A stretch of DNA of 64,000 bases from an uncultured Kineothrix sp. (GCA_910587275.1 CAJUMD010000002.1:22531-86530), one strand, 5' to 3'; positions 33,695-42,096 are shown, numbered from the stretch's first letter. Notes: a model not told the origin generated them from the letters alone. Numbers and translations are program-made.

Positions 33695-34531
33695 ATGCAA
33701 CTAGGAATCCGTTTACACGATATTGCCAAAGGCACCTTGCCTGAACGTCTTGCCATTGCCAGGGAGCAGGGTTTCGCCTGCGGCCATTTAGCGCTGTCCA
33801 AGGTCATCGACGAATACAGCGTGGCGGACAGTGCATTAACTCCCGGTTATGCCATGTACTTAAAGAAACTGTTTGCGGAATATGACATCGATGTGGCAGT
33901 GCTGGGCTGTTACCTGAATCTGGCAAATCCCAATGCCGGGAAGTTAAAGGAGACGCAGGAACGTTATAAGGCGCATATCCGTTTCGCTTCGCTGCTTGGC
34001 TGCGGTGTGGTGGGTACCGAGACGGGGGCGCCCAATGAGACTTATTCTTATGAGGAAGCGTGCCATGGGGAGGAAGCGTTGGAAGTGTTTATCCGGAACG
34101 TGACGCCCGTGGTGCGGTATGCGGAGCAGATGGGTGTGATTCTTGCCATAGAGCCGGTGTTTAAGCATATCGTGTATAACCCGGTGCGGGCGAGGAAGGT
34201 GCTGGATGCCATAGATTCCCCGAACCTTCAGATTATTCTTGACCCCGTAAATATGCTGGATATCAGCAATTATAAGGAGCAGAAGGAAATTATGAAGGAA
34301 GCGGTAGAGCTTTTGGGGAAGGATGTTGCCGTGGTTCATATTAAGGATTACCAGGTGAAGGACGGAACGTTAAAGTCGGTGGCGGCCGGAACCGGGGAGA
34401 TGGATTATTCGGAGCTGATGCGGTTTATGAAGAAGGAGAAACCTTATATTCACGCCACGTTGGAGGATACGGTGCCGGAGAACGCGGTGGCGGCGAGAGA
34501 GCATATCCAAAGGCTTTGGGAGGAAGCATAG
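33695..34531 (+). CDS. Sugar phosphate isomerase/epimerase-like TIM-barrel protein
   Basis: 278 residues of the xylose-isomerase-like (AP endonuclease 2) superfamily: MQLGIRLHDIAKGTLPERLAIAREQGFACGHLALSK, DIDVAVLGCYLNLANP, LGCGVVGTETGAPN, ILAIEPVFKHIVYNP (metal Glu), LQIILDPVNMLDISNY (metal Asp), VAVVHIKDYQVKDG and HATLEDTVPE. The metal ligands of the family are in place. AAAGGAGGA before ATG 33695 fixes the start. Its position after the uronate operon suggests a role in uronate or pectin sugar metabolism, but the substrate is unknown. It is separated from kdgK by element A and probably has separate expression. Confidence 0.85.
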   Translation: MQLGIRLHDIAKGTLPERLAIAREQGFACGHLALSKVIDEYSVADSALTPGYAMYLKKLFAEYDIDVAVLGCYLNLANPNAGKLKETQERYKAHIRFASLLGCGVVGTETGAPNETYSYEEACHGEEALEVFIRNVTPVVRYAEQMGVILAIEPVFKHIVYNPVRARKVLDAIDSPNLQIILDPVNMLDISNYKEQKEIMKEAVELLGKDVAVVHIKDYQVKDGTLKSVAAGTGEMDYSELMRFMKKEKPYIHATLEDTVPENAVAAREHIQRLWEEA

Positions 34532-34591
34532 ATTTTTGTATCCTCCGGGTGTGCACTGCGCGCATGAGGAATGTGGCTGCAGCCGCGCCAA

Positions 34592-34610
34592 CGCAGGCGG
34601 TACGCCTGCG
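34592..34610. terminator. GC-rich hairpin between convergent genes
   Basis: CGCAGGCG (34592-34599) and CGCCTGCG (34603-34610) with a 3-base loop, in the 90-base gap between the convergent epimerase and pectinesterase genes. No T tract is present on either side. Confidence 0.4.
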
Positions 34611-34621
34611 CCGGCAGGGGC

Positions 34622-35608
34622 TCAGTCCGCAGGAAGCGGGAAATCTTCGCCGAGCACTTTCCGGATGGCATAGTTTCCGGCTTCCTTGTCAGTCAGGATG
34701 CGGCTGAACGGGGCGCGGTTTATGCAGGCGCCGCCTTCCCCCATGCTGTTGTATTCCGCATAATATACGGTGTCATGGGCTTCCGGTTTTTTCCAGTCGT
34801 GGAAACCGGCGGGATGGATGCTGGCATCCATGGTGCAGTTTAAGAATACGGTTTTGGCATAGTTGCGCCAGGGGCGTCCCAAATAGACGCTTCCTGCCGG
34901 ACAGTTGGTTCCCGTGAGGGTACAACGCTCAAAAACATATCCGTAGGGCTGTCCTTCCGGTGTGGAGGCTGCGGTAATGTAACCGCAGACGGGCGGTTCG
35001 CCGTCTTTGCTTCCGAAGGTTCCTTCTCCGATGGTTTCGATTTGGCAGTTGCGGAAGTAGGCGGTGGCGCTGCCGAAAATGAAGTCGATGTTGCCGCTGA
35101 TATGGCAGTGGTCATAAAGGTGTCTGCCGTTGATGCGGGGGGAAAATTCCTTCGGTCCCGTGAATCCGCCTGCTTCTTTCGGGGCAGGGGGCAGGGGACC
35201 GGTGAAAAGGGTGTCCTGGTTTCCCGTAAAGCGGCAGTGCCGGAAGACCAGGCGGTCGCCGTCGGCATAGAGAGCGATGGCTTGCCCGGCTTTTTTCCTC
35301 GGTGCGGCGAGGTTGGCGATGGTAAGGTGTTCCATGGTTACGTCATGGGTGTCCAAAAGTACCGTGTAAGAGCGGAAGGTGCCGCGTTTGGTGCCGTCCG
35401 GCATGAGGAATTTCGCATAGTCGTCATAAGCGATGACGGTATTTTCGGCGGACTCCCCGGTAAGAAGCAGGCGGGGTCTTTGGATAACCAGCTTTTCACG
35501 GTAAGTGCCGGGGGCAAGCCGGATGTGGACGGGGTCTTCCGGTGGTACGCTAAGGTTGTCCAGGGCTGCCTGAATGGAATCTTTTGGGGTTAAGTAAATG
35601 GTCTGCAT
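34622..35608 (-). CDS. Pectinesterase (pectin methylesterase), no signal peptide
   Basis: Removes methyl groups from polygalacturonate, releasing methanol. It is a right-handed beta-helix enzyme of carbohydrate esterase family 8. The diagnostic motifs are GNQDTLFTG (Gln and Asp of the active site), GNIDFIFGSA (catalytic Asp) and YLGRPWRNYAKTVF (Arg). 328 residues. The N-terminus MQTIYLTPKDSIQAAL enters the beta-helix at once with no signal peptide, so it should act in the cytoplasm on imported oligomers. Ribosome site AGGAGCGGAA. Divergent from the hydrogenase operon, with a palindromic operator candidate between. Confidence 0.93.
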   Translation of the reverse strand: MQTIYLTPKDSIQAALDNLSVPPEDPVHIRLAPGTYREKLVIQRPRLLLTGESAENTVIAYDDYAKFLMPDGTKRGTFRSYTVLLDTHDVTMEHLTIANLAAPRKKAGQAIALYADGDRLVFRHCRFTGNQDTLFTGPLPPAPKEAGGFTGPKEFSPRINGRHLYDHCHISGNIDFIFGSATAYFRNCQIETIGEGTFGSKDGEPPVCGYITAASTPEGQPYGYVFERCTLTGTNCPAGSVYLGRPWRNYAKTVFLNCTMDASIHPAGFHDWKKPEAHDTVYYAEYNSMGEGGACINRAPFSRILTDKEAGNYAIRKVLGEDFPLPAD

Positions 35609-35667
35609 TATGTGTTCCGCTCCTTTCTGATTGGGGGGTTCGTAGTGTTTGTTTCTGTTTCCAATCC

Positions 35668-35687
35668 GTATGTAAGTGCTTACATAC
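35668..35687. promoter_or_regulatory. Palindromic operator candidate before the pectinesterase gene
   Basis: GTATGTAAG and CTTACATAC flank a central TG, a near-perfect 20-bp palindrome of LacI-family type. The core TGTAAGTGCTTACA has the same half sites and spacing as the site at 28871-28884. It lies about 60 bases upstream of the pectinesterase start and 52 bases upstream of the divergent oxidoreductase gene, so either could be controlled. Confidence 0.6.
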
Positions 35688-35738
35688 TACCCTGAATTAT
35701 AGCAAAAAAACAGTAAGAAGAAAAGAGGAGGTAGAAGA

Positions 35739-37589
35739 ATGAGCCGGTTAAAAATCAGCACGCCCAATGTAGCGCAGTTGACGGTGGAACGTCTGTACAA
35801 GGATTTGGAGCGGCATATTATTGCCAGCCCGCCGGGACTTTGTCCGGTGGATTTGCAGTTGTCATTTTTAAAGCTGTGCCATGCGCAGACCTGTGGAAAA
35901 TGTGTTCCATGCCGCGTTGGGCTTTTACAGCTCCAGCATTTGATGGAAGATGTGCTGGAAGGCAGGGCAACGGAGGATACGATTGCCTTAATCGAGGAGA
36001 CGGCGAACAATATCACGGATTCGGCGGACTGTGCCATCGGATATGAGGCGGCGCATATGGTGCTTGCGGGATTGGAGGGGGTTAAGGAAGATTACCTGCA
36101 CCATATCAAAACGGGAAAATGTTCCTATACCATCACCCAGCCGGTGCCCTGTGTGGCGCTTTGTCCGGCAGGGGTGGATATTCCGGGGTATATCGCGCTG
36201 GTGGGAGAGGAACGGTATGCGGATGCGGTGCAGTTAATCCGTAAGGACAATCCGTTCCCTACGGCCTGTGCTTTAATCTGCGAACATCCCTGTGAGGCGA
36301 GGTGCCGCCGGAACATGATAGACAGTTCCGTCAATATCCGGGGGCTGAAGCGGATGGCGGTGGATAATGCCCGCGCCAATACGGTTCCCGTGCCGAAAAA
36401 GCCGGCTTCCACGGGAAAGAAGGTGGCAATCGTAGGCGGAGGTCCGGGCGGTTTATCGGCGGCATATTATTTGGAACTGATGGGACACCATGCCGTTGTG
36501 TTCGAGGAAAAAGGAAAACTGGGCGGGATGCTGCGGTACGGGATACCGAATTACCGTTTTCCCAGGGAGCGGCTGGACGAGGATATCGAGGCGATTTTAT
36601 CCACGGGGGTTGAGGTACATACCAATGTAACCATCGGAAACGAGGAAGACGACGTATCCCTGAGCGATTTGCGGAAGGAATACGATGCGGTGTATGTGGC
36701 AATCGGCGCACACACGGACAAGAAAATCGGCATTGAGGGCGAGGATGCCAAAGGGGTGATTTCCGCCGTGGAGATGTTACGCAGCATCGGGGACGATAAT
36801 CCGCCGGATTTTACGGGAAAAACGGTGGTTGTGGTAGGCGGCGGAAATGTCGCCATGGACTGTACCCGTTCCGCCATCCGGCTGGGGGCAAAGAAAGTGG
36901 GAATTGCTTACCGCAGGAGACAGGAAGATATGACGGCGCTGCCGGAGGAAATCGAAGGGGCGATTGCGGAAGGCGCCGAGTTATACAGCTTAAAAGCGCC
37001 CCATAAAATCGAAGCGGATGAAAACGGGCAGGTGACGGCAATCTGGGTGGAGCCGCAGATCATCGGAACCATCGATGCATGGGGAAGGGCAAGACCCGTA
37101 AGGGCGGCGGTGGAGTTAAAAAGGATTCCCTGCGATATCGTAGTGGTAGCCATCGGACAGGGCATAGAGTCCCGGCATTTTGAGGAAGCCGGAATCCCCA
37201 TCAAGCGGGGCGTGCTCCAGGCGATGAGCGAGAGCAGCATCGAAAACCTTCCGGGCATGTTTGCGGGCGGCGACTGCGTGACCGGTCCCGCTACGGTAAT
37301 ACGCGCCATTGCTGCGGGCAAGGTGGCGGCTGCGAACATCGATGAGTACCTGGGGTACCACCATGTCATTCCCTGTGAGGTGGAGATTCCGCAGGTGAGC
37401 TATGCGGACCGGGCGCCATGCGGCAGGGTGAACATGGCGGAACGGGAAGCGGGAGAGAGGAAAAAAGATTTCTGTGCCATCGAGGAATGTATGACGAAGC
37501 AGGAAGCGGCGCAGGAGGCAGGCAGGTGTCTGCGCTGTGACCATTACGGTTACGGGAACCTGAAAGGAGGGCGTGCGGCGATATGGTAA
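35739..37589 (+). CDS. NAD(P)H-ferredoxin-type flavoprotein subunit paired with [FeFe] hydrogenase
   Basis: 616 residues in three parts. Residues 20-110 resemble the C-terminal 4Fe-4S domain of NuoF (CGKCVPCRVGLLQL ... SADCAIG). Residues 120-225 are a GltD-type Fe-S segment (CVALCPAGVDIPGYI ... CEHPCEARCRR). Residues 228-570 form the two-dinucleotide flavoprotein domain with FAD loop IVGGGPGGLSAAYY and NAD(P) loop VVVGGGNVAMDCTR, ending in AGGDCVTGPATVI. A last CLRCDHYG Cys pair lies near the end. The NuoF FMN/NADH domain is absent. GAGGAGG precedes the ATG. It overlaps hydA by seven bases and likely passes electrons between NAD(P)H and the hydrogenase. Confidence 0.88.
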   Translation: MSRLKISTPNVAQLTVERLYKDLERHIIASPPGLCPVDLQLSFLKLCHAQTCGKCVPCRVGLLQLQHLMEDVLEGRATEDTIALIEETANNITDSADCAIGYEAAHMVLAGLEGVKEDYLHHIKTGKCSYTITQPVPCVALCPAGVDIPGYIALVGEERYADAVQLIRKDNPFPTACALICEHPCEARCRRNMIDSSVNIRGLKRMAVDNARANTVPVPKKPASTGKKVAIVGGGPGGLSAAYYLELMGHHAVVFEEKGKLGGMLRYGIPNYRFPRERLDEDIEAILSTGVEVHTNVTIGNEEDDVSLSDLRKEYDAVYVAIGAHTDKKIGIEGEDAKGVISAVEMLRSIGDDNPPDFTGKTVVVVGGGNVAMDCTRSAIRLGAKKVGIAYRRRQEDMTALPEEIEGAIAEGAELYSLKAPHKIEADENGQVTAIWVEPQIIGTIDAWGRARPVRAAVELKRIPCDIVVVAIGQGIESRHFEEAGIPIKRGVLQAMSESSIENLPGMFAGGDCVTGPATVIRAIAAGKVAAANIDEYLGYHHVIPCEVEIPQVSYADRAPCGRVNMAEREAGERKKDFCAIEECMTKQEAAQEAGRCLRCDHYGYGNLKGGRAAIW

Positions 37590-39286
37590 ATCTGACCATT
37601 GACGGAAAACAGTTAAGGGTGCGCGAGGGCACCACCATCATGAAGGCGGCAGCCGGTGTGGGAATCCAAATCCCCCACCTGTGCTATTTGGAAGGAATTA
37701 ACGAAATTGGCGCCTGCAAAGTATGCGTGGTGGAAATGCAGGGGAAGACGAAATTAATTACGGCGTGCAATAACCCGGTGGAGGAGGGAATGGTGCTGTA
37801 TACCAATTCCCCGAAGGCACGTTCCGTCCGCCGGACGAATGTGGAACTGATTCTTTCCCAGCACGACTGTAGCTGCGCCACCTGCGTGCGGAGCGGCAAC
37901 TGCAATTTGCAGAAGCTGGCGAATGATTTGGGGATTTTGGATTTGCCGTATGAAAAAGAAGTACAGCATAATCCCTGGAACAAGGATTTTCCGCTTATCC
38001 GGGATTCGGCGAAATGCATCAAATGTATGCGTTGTGTGCAGATTTGTGATAAGGTGCAGGATTTACATATATGGGATGTACAGAATACCGGTTCCAGGAC
38101 TACGGTGGACGTCAGCAGAAACCGGTGCATCGGGGAATCTGACTGCAGCCTGTGCGGGCAGTGTATAACCCATTGTCCTACGGGAGCGCTGCGGGAGAGG
38201 GATGATCTCCCGAAAGTGTTCCGCGCGCTGGCGGACCCGGAGACCGTAACCGTGGTACAGGTAGCGCCGGCAGTACGTGCCGCATGGGGGGAGGTGTTAG
38301 GCATTCACGCATCCGTCGCCACGGAGGGGCGGATGGTATCCGCCTTGAAGCGGATTGGGTTTGATTATGTGTTCGACACTGATTTTTCCGCGGATCTGAC
38401 GATTATGGAGGAAGGGACGGAACTGCTCCGAAGGCTTTCCGACGGTGTGGAACACGAATACCCCATGTTTACGTCCTGCTGCCCCGGCTGGGTCAGTTTC
38501 ATAAAATCACAATACCCGGAACTGGCAGGGAACCTGTCCACGGCGAAATCGCCGCAGCAGATGTTTGGGGCGGTGGCGAAGACTTATTTTGCAAAAAAGG
38601 CGGGGATACCCGCGGAAAAGATTTTCAGCATTTCCATTATGCCCTGCGTTTCCAAGAAAAGGGAGGCGACGTTACCGGACATGTACAGCTGCGGGGCGGG
38701 ACCGGACGTGGATTTGGTACTTACCACGAGGGAGTTTGGCAGGCTGGTGCGGGCGGAACATATCCGGCCGGAGCTTTTGGAGGAAACGGACTTTGATTCC
38801 CCGTTGGGAGTCAGCACCGGGGCCGGCGTAATTTTCGGCGCAACCGGCGGCGTGATGGAAGCGGCGCTGCGGACGGCGGCTTATGTACTGACCGGCGAAA
38901 ATCCGGTGCCCGATTTCCAAACCGTAAGGGGAATGGAAGGCAGGAAGGAAAGTACGTTCCGCATCGGCGGCAGGGAACTGTCCACCTGTACGGTGAGCGG
39001 ATTAAAAAATGCCAGGGATACGCTGGAAGACATCAAAAACGGAAAGGTGCATTATGATTTCGTGGAGGTTATGGCATGTCCCGGTGGCTGTGTGGGCGGC
39101 GGCGGGCAGCCCATTAAGGACGGCGAAGAACTTGCAAAAGAGCGTGCGCCCAAACTGTACGAGCTGGACCGGAACCGGAAGATACGCTATTCCCATGAAA
39201 ATCCTGAGGTGCAGAGACTTTATAAGGAATATTTCGGGGAACCTTTGAGCAGGAAGGCGCATGAACTTCTGCATACCCATACGTAA
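37583..39286 (+). CDS. hydA: [FeFe] hydrogenase, group A
   Basis: Reduces protons to H2 (or the reverse) with electrons from fermentation. Modules in order: N-terminal 2Fe-2S plant-ferredoxin-like domain (HLCYLEGINEIGACKVCVVEM ... CNNP), His-ligated 4Fe-4S (HDCSCATCVRSGNCNLQ, near 93), two 4Fe-4S clusters (CIKCMRCVQICDK near 145, CSLCGQCITHCP near 187) and the H-cluster domain with L1 TSCCPGWV (near 296, catalytic Cys present), L2 MPCVSKKREA (near 352) and L3 MACPGGCVGGGGQP (near 496). 567 residues, like CpI. Maturases HydEFG are not in the window. Co-translated with the upstream flavoprotein. Confidence 0.97.
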   Translation: MVNLTIDGKQLRVREGTTIMKAAAGVGIQIPHLCYLEGINEIGACKVCVVEMQGKTKLITACNNPVEEGMVLYTNSPKARSVRRTNVELILSQHDCSCATCVRSGNCNLQKLANDLGILDLPYEKEVQHNPWNKDFPLIRDSAKCIKCMRCVQICDKVQDLHIWDVQNTGSRTTVDVSRNRCIGESDCSLCGQCITHCPTGALRERDDLPKVFRALADPETVTVVQVAPAVRAAWGEVLGIHASVATEGRMVSALKRIGFDYVFDTDFSADLTIMEEGTELLRRLSDGVEHEYPMFTSCCPGWVSFIKSQYPELAGNLSTAKSPQQMFGAVAKTYFAKKAGIPAEKIFSISIMPCVSKKREATLPDMYSCGAGPDVDLVLTTREFGRLVRAEHIRPELLEETDFDSPLGVSTGAGVIFGATGGVMEAALRTAAYVLTGENPVPDFQTVRGMEGRKESTFRIGGRELSTCTVSGLKNARDTLEDIKNGKVHYDFVEVMACPGGCVGGGGQPIKDGEELAKERAPKLYELDRNRKIRYSHENPEVQRLYKEYFGEPLSRKAHELLHTHT

Positions 39287-39293
39287 CCGGAGG

Positions 39294-39322
39294 GCATCTG
39301 TCAGCAATGGCAGATGCTTTTT
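39294..39322 (+). terminator. hydA: Rho-independent terminator of hydA
   Basis: GCATCTG (39294-39300) pairs with CAGATGC (39311-39317), followed by five Ts. It stands in the gap between the convergent hydA and tmcAL genes. Confidence 0.8.
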
Positions 39323-39385
39323 CCATATGCCGGACACCCGTCAGGCAGAAGCAGCCGTTCGGAGCGTGTTTGAGCGGACGGAATT

Positions 39386-40633
39386 TCAGACAATAACCGG
39401 CCGCTTTGCATATTCATGGACAAAAGGAACATGGTATTTACCTGCTGCCACGGAACGGTAAATATGGGATGCACGGATATCGTGCTCCAGCATGGAAAGA
39501 CCCGTTGGGTCCAGCCTGTGTTTCGCATTGGAAAGTTTGGAAATGGCCGGAACGGACGCATGGGTTTTAAGCGCCTTAAGCAGCGGGGCAGCAGTCTGCC
39601 GGAACCCCAGAATCCGCGCGTAGGCAATGTAATCGTTTTGGATATATTCCTCCATCTGCGCCTGTGTCATGTGCAGAAGGATATGGAGCAGGCTGCGGCT
39701 TAGGCGGGCATAGGTTATATCCTTGGATTTTAAGATACGGCAGAAGGATTCGTATCCGGTAAAGCGCAGAAGGTTCCGGCATATTTTACCGGATAAATCG
39801 CCCGAGACATCCAAATAACAGGCAAATCCTGCCGACGCTTCCTGCAATAGTTTATAATGGAGCAGGGAGGAAAAATCATCGCTGTACAGGGGAAAGCTGC
39901 GGTTTTGGGCGGTATCCAGCAAATGGTAAACGGATTCCGGCACATAGGGACGGATGGCGGAAAGGGAAGGATTTTCTTTCAGGGCATGGCGGATGGCGGA
40001 AGCGGAAGCCGTCCGCGCTTCCAAAAGCGGCAGGGTTTTGTCATGGTAGCCGCTTCCTTTGCGCCCTATGGTATAGGGGGTGATGACGCTGCCGCGTTTT
40101 CGCAGTGATTTTAAGTATTCCATGCCGAGGATATTGTTGGGAGAGGCAGACAGCGCCCGGTCATGAGCCGAACCCGACAGGCAGGTCTGTTCCAGGGCGA
40201 GGCTGCGCGCCTTGGGAAAGGAATGTCCTTTTTTTAGTTCTTTTTGCAAAAGGAGCCGGTAATCTTCCGGCTCTTTTGCAAATATGCGGGCAAGGGCGGA
40301 AAGTTCCCCGATGCTGCCGCATTCGCTGCCAAAACAGAGGGCATCCACGCATCCCAGCTTATCGAGAAGCGTGACAGCGCCCATGGCAAAATATTCCGCG
40401 CTTCCAGCCGCATAAAAAAGCGGAAGCTCCAACACCAAATCCACGCCGCTTTTCAGGGCGGCCTCAGTGCGCAGATATTTATCCATGACGGCAGGCGCGC
40501 CGCGCTGCACGAAGTCGCCGCTGATTACGGCGACGATAAAATCGGCATCCGTAATCCGCCGCGTTTCGCTCATATGGTATTGGTGTCCGTTGTGTAACGG
40601 ATTGTATTCTGCAATAATTCCCGTGACCTTCAT
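39386..40633 (-). CDS. tmcAL: tRNA(Met) cytidine acetate ligase
   Basis: ATP-dependent acetylation of cytidine 34 in the anticodon of elongator tRNA-Met, using acetate. The nucleotidyltransferase-like start GIIAEYNPLHNGHQYHM (HxGH-type motif), AVISGDFVQRGAPAVMDKYLRTEAAL, LVLELPLFYAAGSAEYFAMGAV and LCFGSECG are all typical; the C-terminal helical half has SIRPYVPESVYHLL and ITYARLSRSLLHILL. About 415 residues from ATG 40633; the frame extends to TTG 40696, but the homologous start is MKVTGIIAEYNP. Its acetate use fits the neighbouring pta-ackA genes only by coincidence. Confidence 0.93.
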   Translation of the reverse strand: MKVTGIIAEYNPLHNGHQYHMSETRRITDADFIVAVISGDFVQRGAPAVMDKYLRTEAALKSGVDLVLELPLFYAAGSAEYFAMGAVTLLDKLGCVDALCFGSECGSIGELSALARIFAKEPEDYRLLLQKELKKGHSFPKARSLALEQTCLSGSAHDRALSASPNNILGMEYLKSLRKRGSVITPYTIGRKGSGYHDKTLPLLEARTASASAIRHALKENPSLSAIRPYVPESVYHLLDTAQNRSFPLYSDDFSSLLHYKLLQEASAGFACYLDVSGDLSGKICRNLLRFTGYESFCRILKSKDITYARLSRSLLHILLHMTQAQMEEYIQNDYIAYARILGFRQTAAPLLKALKTHASVPAISKLSNAKHRLDPTGLSMLEHDIRASHIYRSVAAGKYHVPFVHEYAKRPVIV

Positions 40634-40674
40634 GTTTATACCCCATGTCCGCTCCGGCGGACTTAAAATCAATA

Positions 40675-40697
40675 GTTGAAAGCGCTTTTCTTTCAAC
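40675..40697 (-). terminator. Hairpin between the 40712 gene and tmcAL
   Basis: GTTGAAAG (40675-40682) and CTTTCAAC (40690-40697) form an 8-bp stem immediately after the minus-strand gene that ends at 40712. Read on the minus strand it is followed by TATTGATTTT, a poor T tract. The GAAAGCGCTTTTC core also resembles a catabolite-repression (cre) site, so the role is ambiguous. Confidence 0.35.
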
Positions 40698-40711
40698 CTT
40701 CTCCTGTCTGC

Positions 40712-41194
40712 TCATGGGCACTCTGCATCTGCCAGCAATTCTTTCTCTAAAAACTGCTTTATGTACGGATTGTTTTCCTTACTCAATGTAGGCTGAAATG
40801 CCATGTAACGGCATTTTTGATACTGCTCGCCATCCAGTGCAAAGGTATATCCCATTGCACATTTCGGGTTACAGTCATCATGATTGATAAGCCGTTTACA
40901 GGTGGACACTTTCTTGATTTCCCTTTTTGCCTTTTCGGGGAATGTATCAAGAAAACTTTGGTATTCCCGTATATGTTCGGGATAAATGCGCAGCTTCATC
41001 CCTGTTTTTCGGGATACGAATGTTGCCAAAGTCCTTTTGCGGCTGTTTAACACATAGGACACGACGTAGCCGCTTTTTTGCAATTTTATGTCGCATTTAC
41101 AACCGTTTCCTGTCAAATAATCATTGATTTGATTTACAAAGCTATGGAAATCCTCATCAACTGTTTCCAGAAACATATTAAATTTCTCGTCCAT
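40712..41194 (-). CDS. Conserved Cys-rich protein of unknown function
   Basis: A soluble protein of 160 residues that I do not recognise. The N-terminal half (MDEKFNMFLETVDEDFHSFVNQINDYL) is helical, the middle is beta-rich (YVVSYVLNSRKRTLATFVSRK). The C-terminal third has a Cys cluster, TCKRLINHDDCNPKCAMGYTFALDGEQYQKCRYMAF: five Cys and one His within about 35 residues, suggesting a metal site. GGAGGGAG just before ATG 41194 sets the start. It begins 11 bases after the GyrI-like gene, so the two are one operon. Confidence 0.75.
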   Translation of the reverse strand: MDEKFNMFLETVDEDFHSFVNQINDYLTGNGCKCDIKLQKSGYVVSYVLNSRKRTLATFVSRKTGMKLRIYPEHIREYQSFLDTFPEKAKREIKKVSTCKRLINHDDCNPKCAMGYTFALDGEQYQKCRYMAFQPTLSKENNPYIKQFLEKELLADAECP

Positions 41195-41205
41195 GACTCC
41201 CTCCG

Positions 41206-41676
41206 CTATGCCTTTTTCTTTGCTACGGGTATCCATACCTCATATTGTGCATTCTGTGGGTCTGGATTTAAGTAAACTTCAATATCGGGGGCATTGGCAT
41301 ATTCATATCCGGAAGCCGGAAGCCATTCCGTTATAATCCGCTGCTCCAATTCCTGTATGGACTGGTTGGTACCCGTTCCGGAAAAGATTGCCCAAGTAGA
41401 CGCAGGCACGGTATATTCTTCAAACGCACCGCTTGCTTTCGTACTGGAAACGGCAATAAAATATCTCCATTGTTCTTCGTCATTGCAGGCGCTCACACCC
41501 AAAAGTCCCATTGGCGGCGTATCCGTCATTCCTGCCAATTTCTGTATTGTTCCGTTTAAAGATGCCTCCTGCCACATTTCAGGAACAACCGTAAAGTTTT
41601 TTTCGATTTCCTTTTCAAGCGGCGCCGATACGCCAACGATGCGGAACGCTTCTTTTGTTTCGATTCTATAATTCAT
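41206..41676 (-). CDS. GyrI-like small-molecule-binding protein (AraC effector-binding fold)
   Basis: 156 residues of the SOUL/GyrI-like superfamily: an N-terminal strand YRIETKEAFRIVGVSAPLEKE, helix PEMWQEA, then a tandem repeat strand GLLGVSACNDEEQWRYFIAVSS and the signature YTVPASTWAIFSGTG...IQELEQRIITEWLPASGYEYANAPDIEVYLNPDPQNAQYEVWIPV. Such stand-alone domains bind hydrophobic or toxic small molecules and sometimes hydrolyse them. AAAGG precedes ATG 41676. First gene of a two-gene minus-strand operon. Confidence 0.85.
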   Translation of the reverse strand: MNYRIETKEAFRIVGVSAPLEKEIEKNFTVVPEMWQEASLNGTIQKLAGMTDTPPMGLLGVSACNDEEQWRYFIAVSSTKASGAFEEYTVPASTWAIFSGTGTNQSIQELEQRIITEWLPASGYEYANAPDIEVYLNPDPQNAQYEVWIPVAKKKA

Positions 41677-42096
41677 TTCTGTTGCCTTTATTCCCGCGGG
41701 CAACGAGCCGGGCAGCCGCATATGTGCGGATATTTGGCGGCCGCCGCGGGGGCAATATTCCGCTGCTTGCAGTGCCGGAAGTTTGATGCCCGTTGCTTGC
41801 AGCGGCGTTATTGACTATTATAAGGGTTATTAATAAATTATTCCTCTCTATCCTTGCACAAAAAAGAGAGGTGTACGGTATCTGTGACAACCGCGTCAAA
41901 GGTAAAAAAATGGGTGTAGACGTTGGGTGCCCTATGTAAAATTATATCCAAAATATTGGGCAAGCACAATATTTGCAAGATTTTGGATGATTTTAGGCTT
42001 GTATGCCAAAAGCAAATCTTGTATAATTTTCATATGTATACAAGGGAAAACAGGGAAACCTTGTGGAAAATTCATATCAGGAAAGGAGAATGGGTT
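41677..42096. other. Gene-free stretch between the GyrI-like gene and pta
   Basis: 420 bases without a convincing gene. 41690-41815 is GC-rich with several short inverted repeats (for example CCGCA/TGCGG around 41717-41730) and a repeated GYTGCTTGCAG. 41843-41871 holds CCTCTCT/AGAGAGG. 41938-42040 is very AT-rich and full of inverted repeats: CCAAAAT/ATTTTGG, CAAGATTT/AAATCTTG and AAAATTATA/TATAATTTT, the last overlapping the pta -10. The AT-rich half is probably a regulatory region of pta. Confidence 0.5.
41999..42027 (+). promoter_or_regulatory. pta: Promoter candidate for pta
   Basis: TTGTAT (41999-42004) and TATAAT (42022-42027) with a 17-base spacer, 70 bases before the start codon and inside overlapping inverted repeats. 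Confidence 0.5.
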
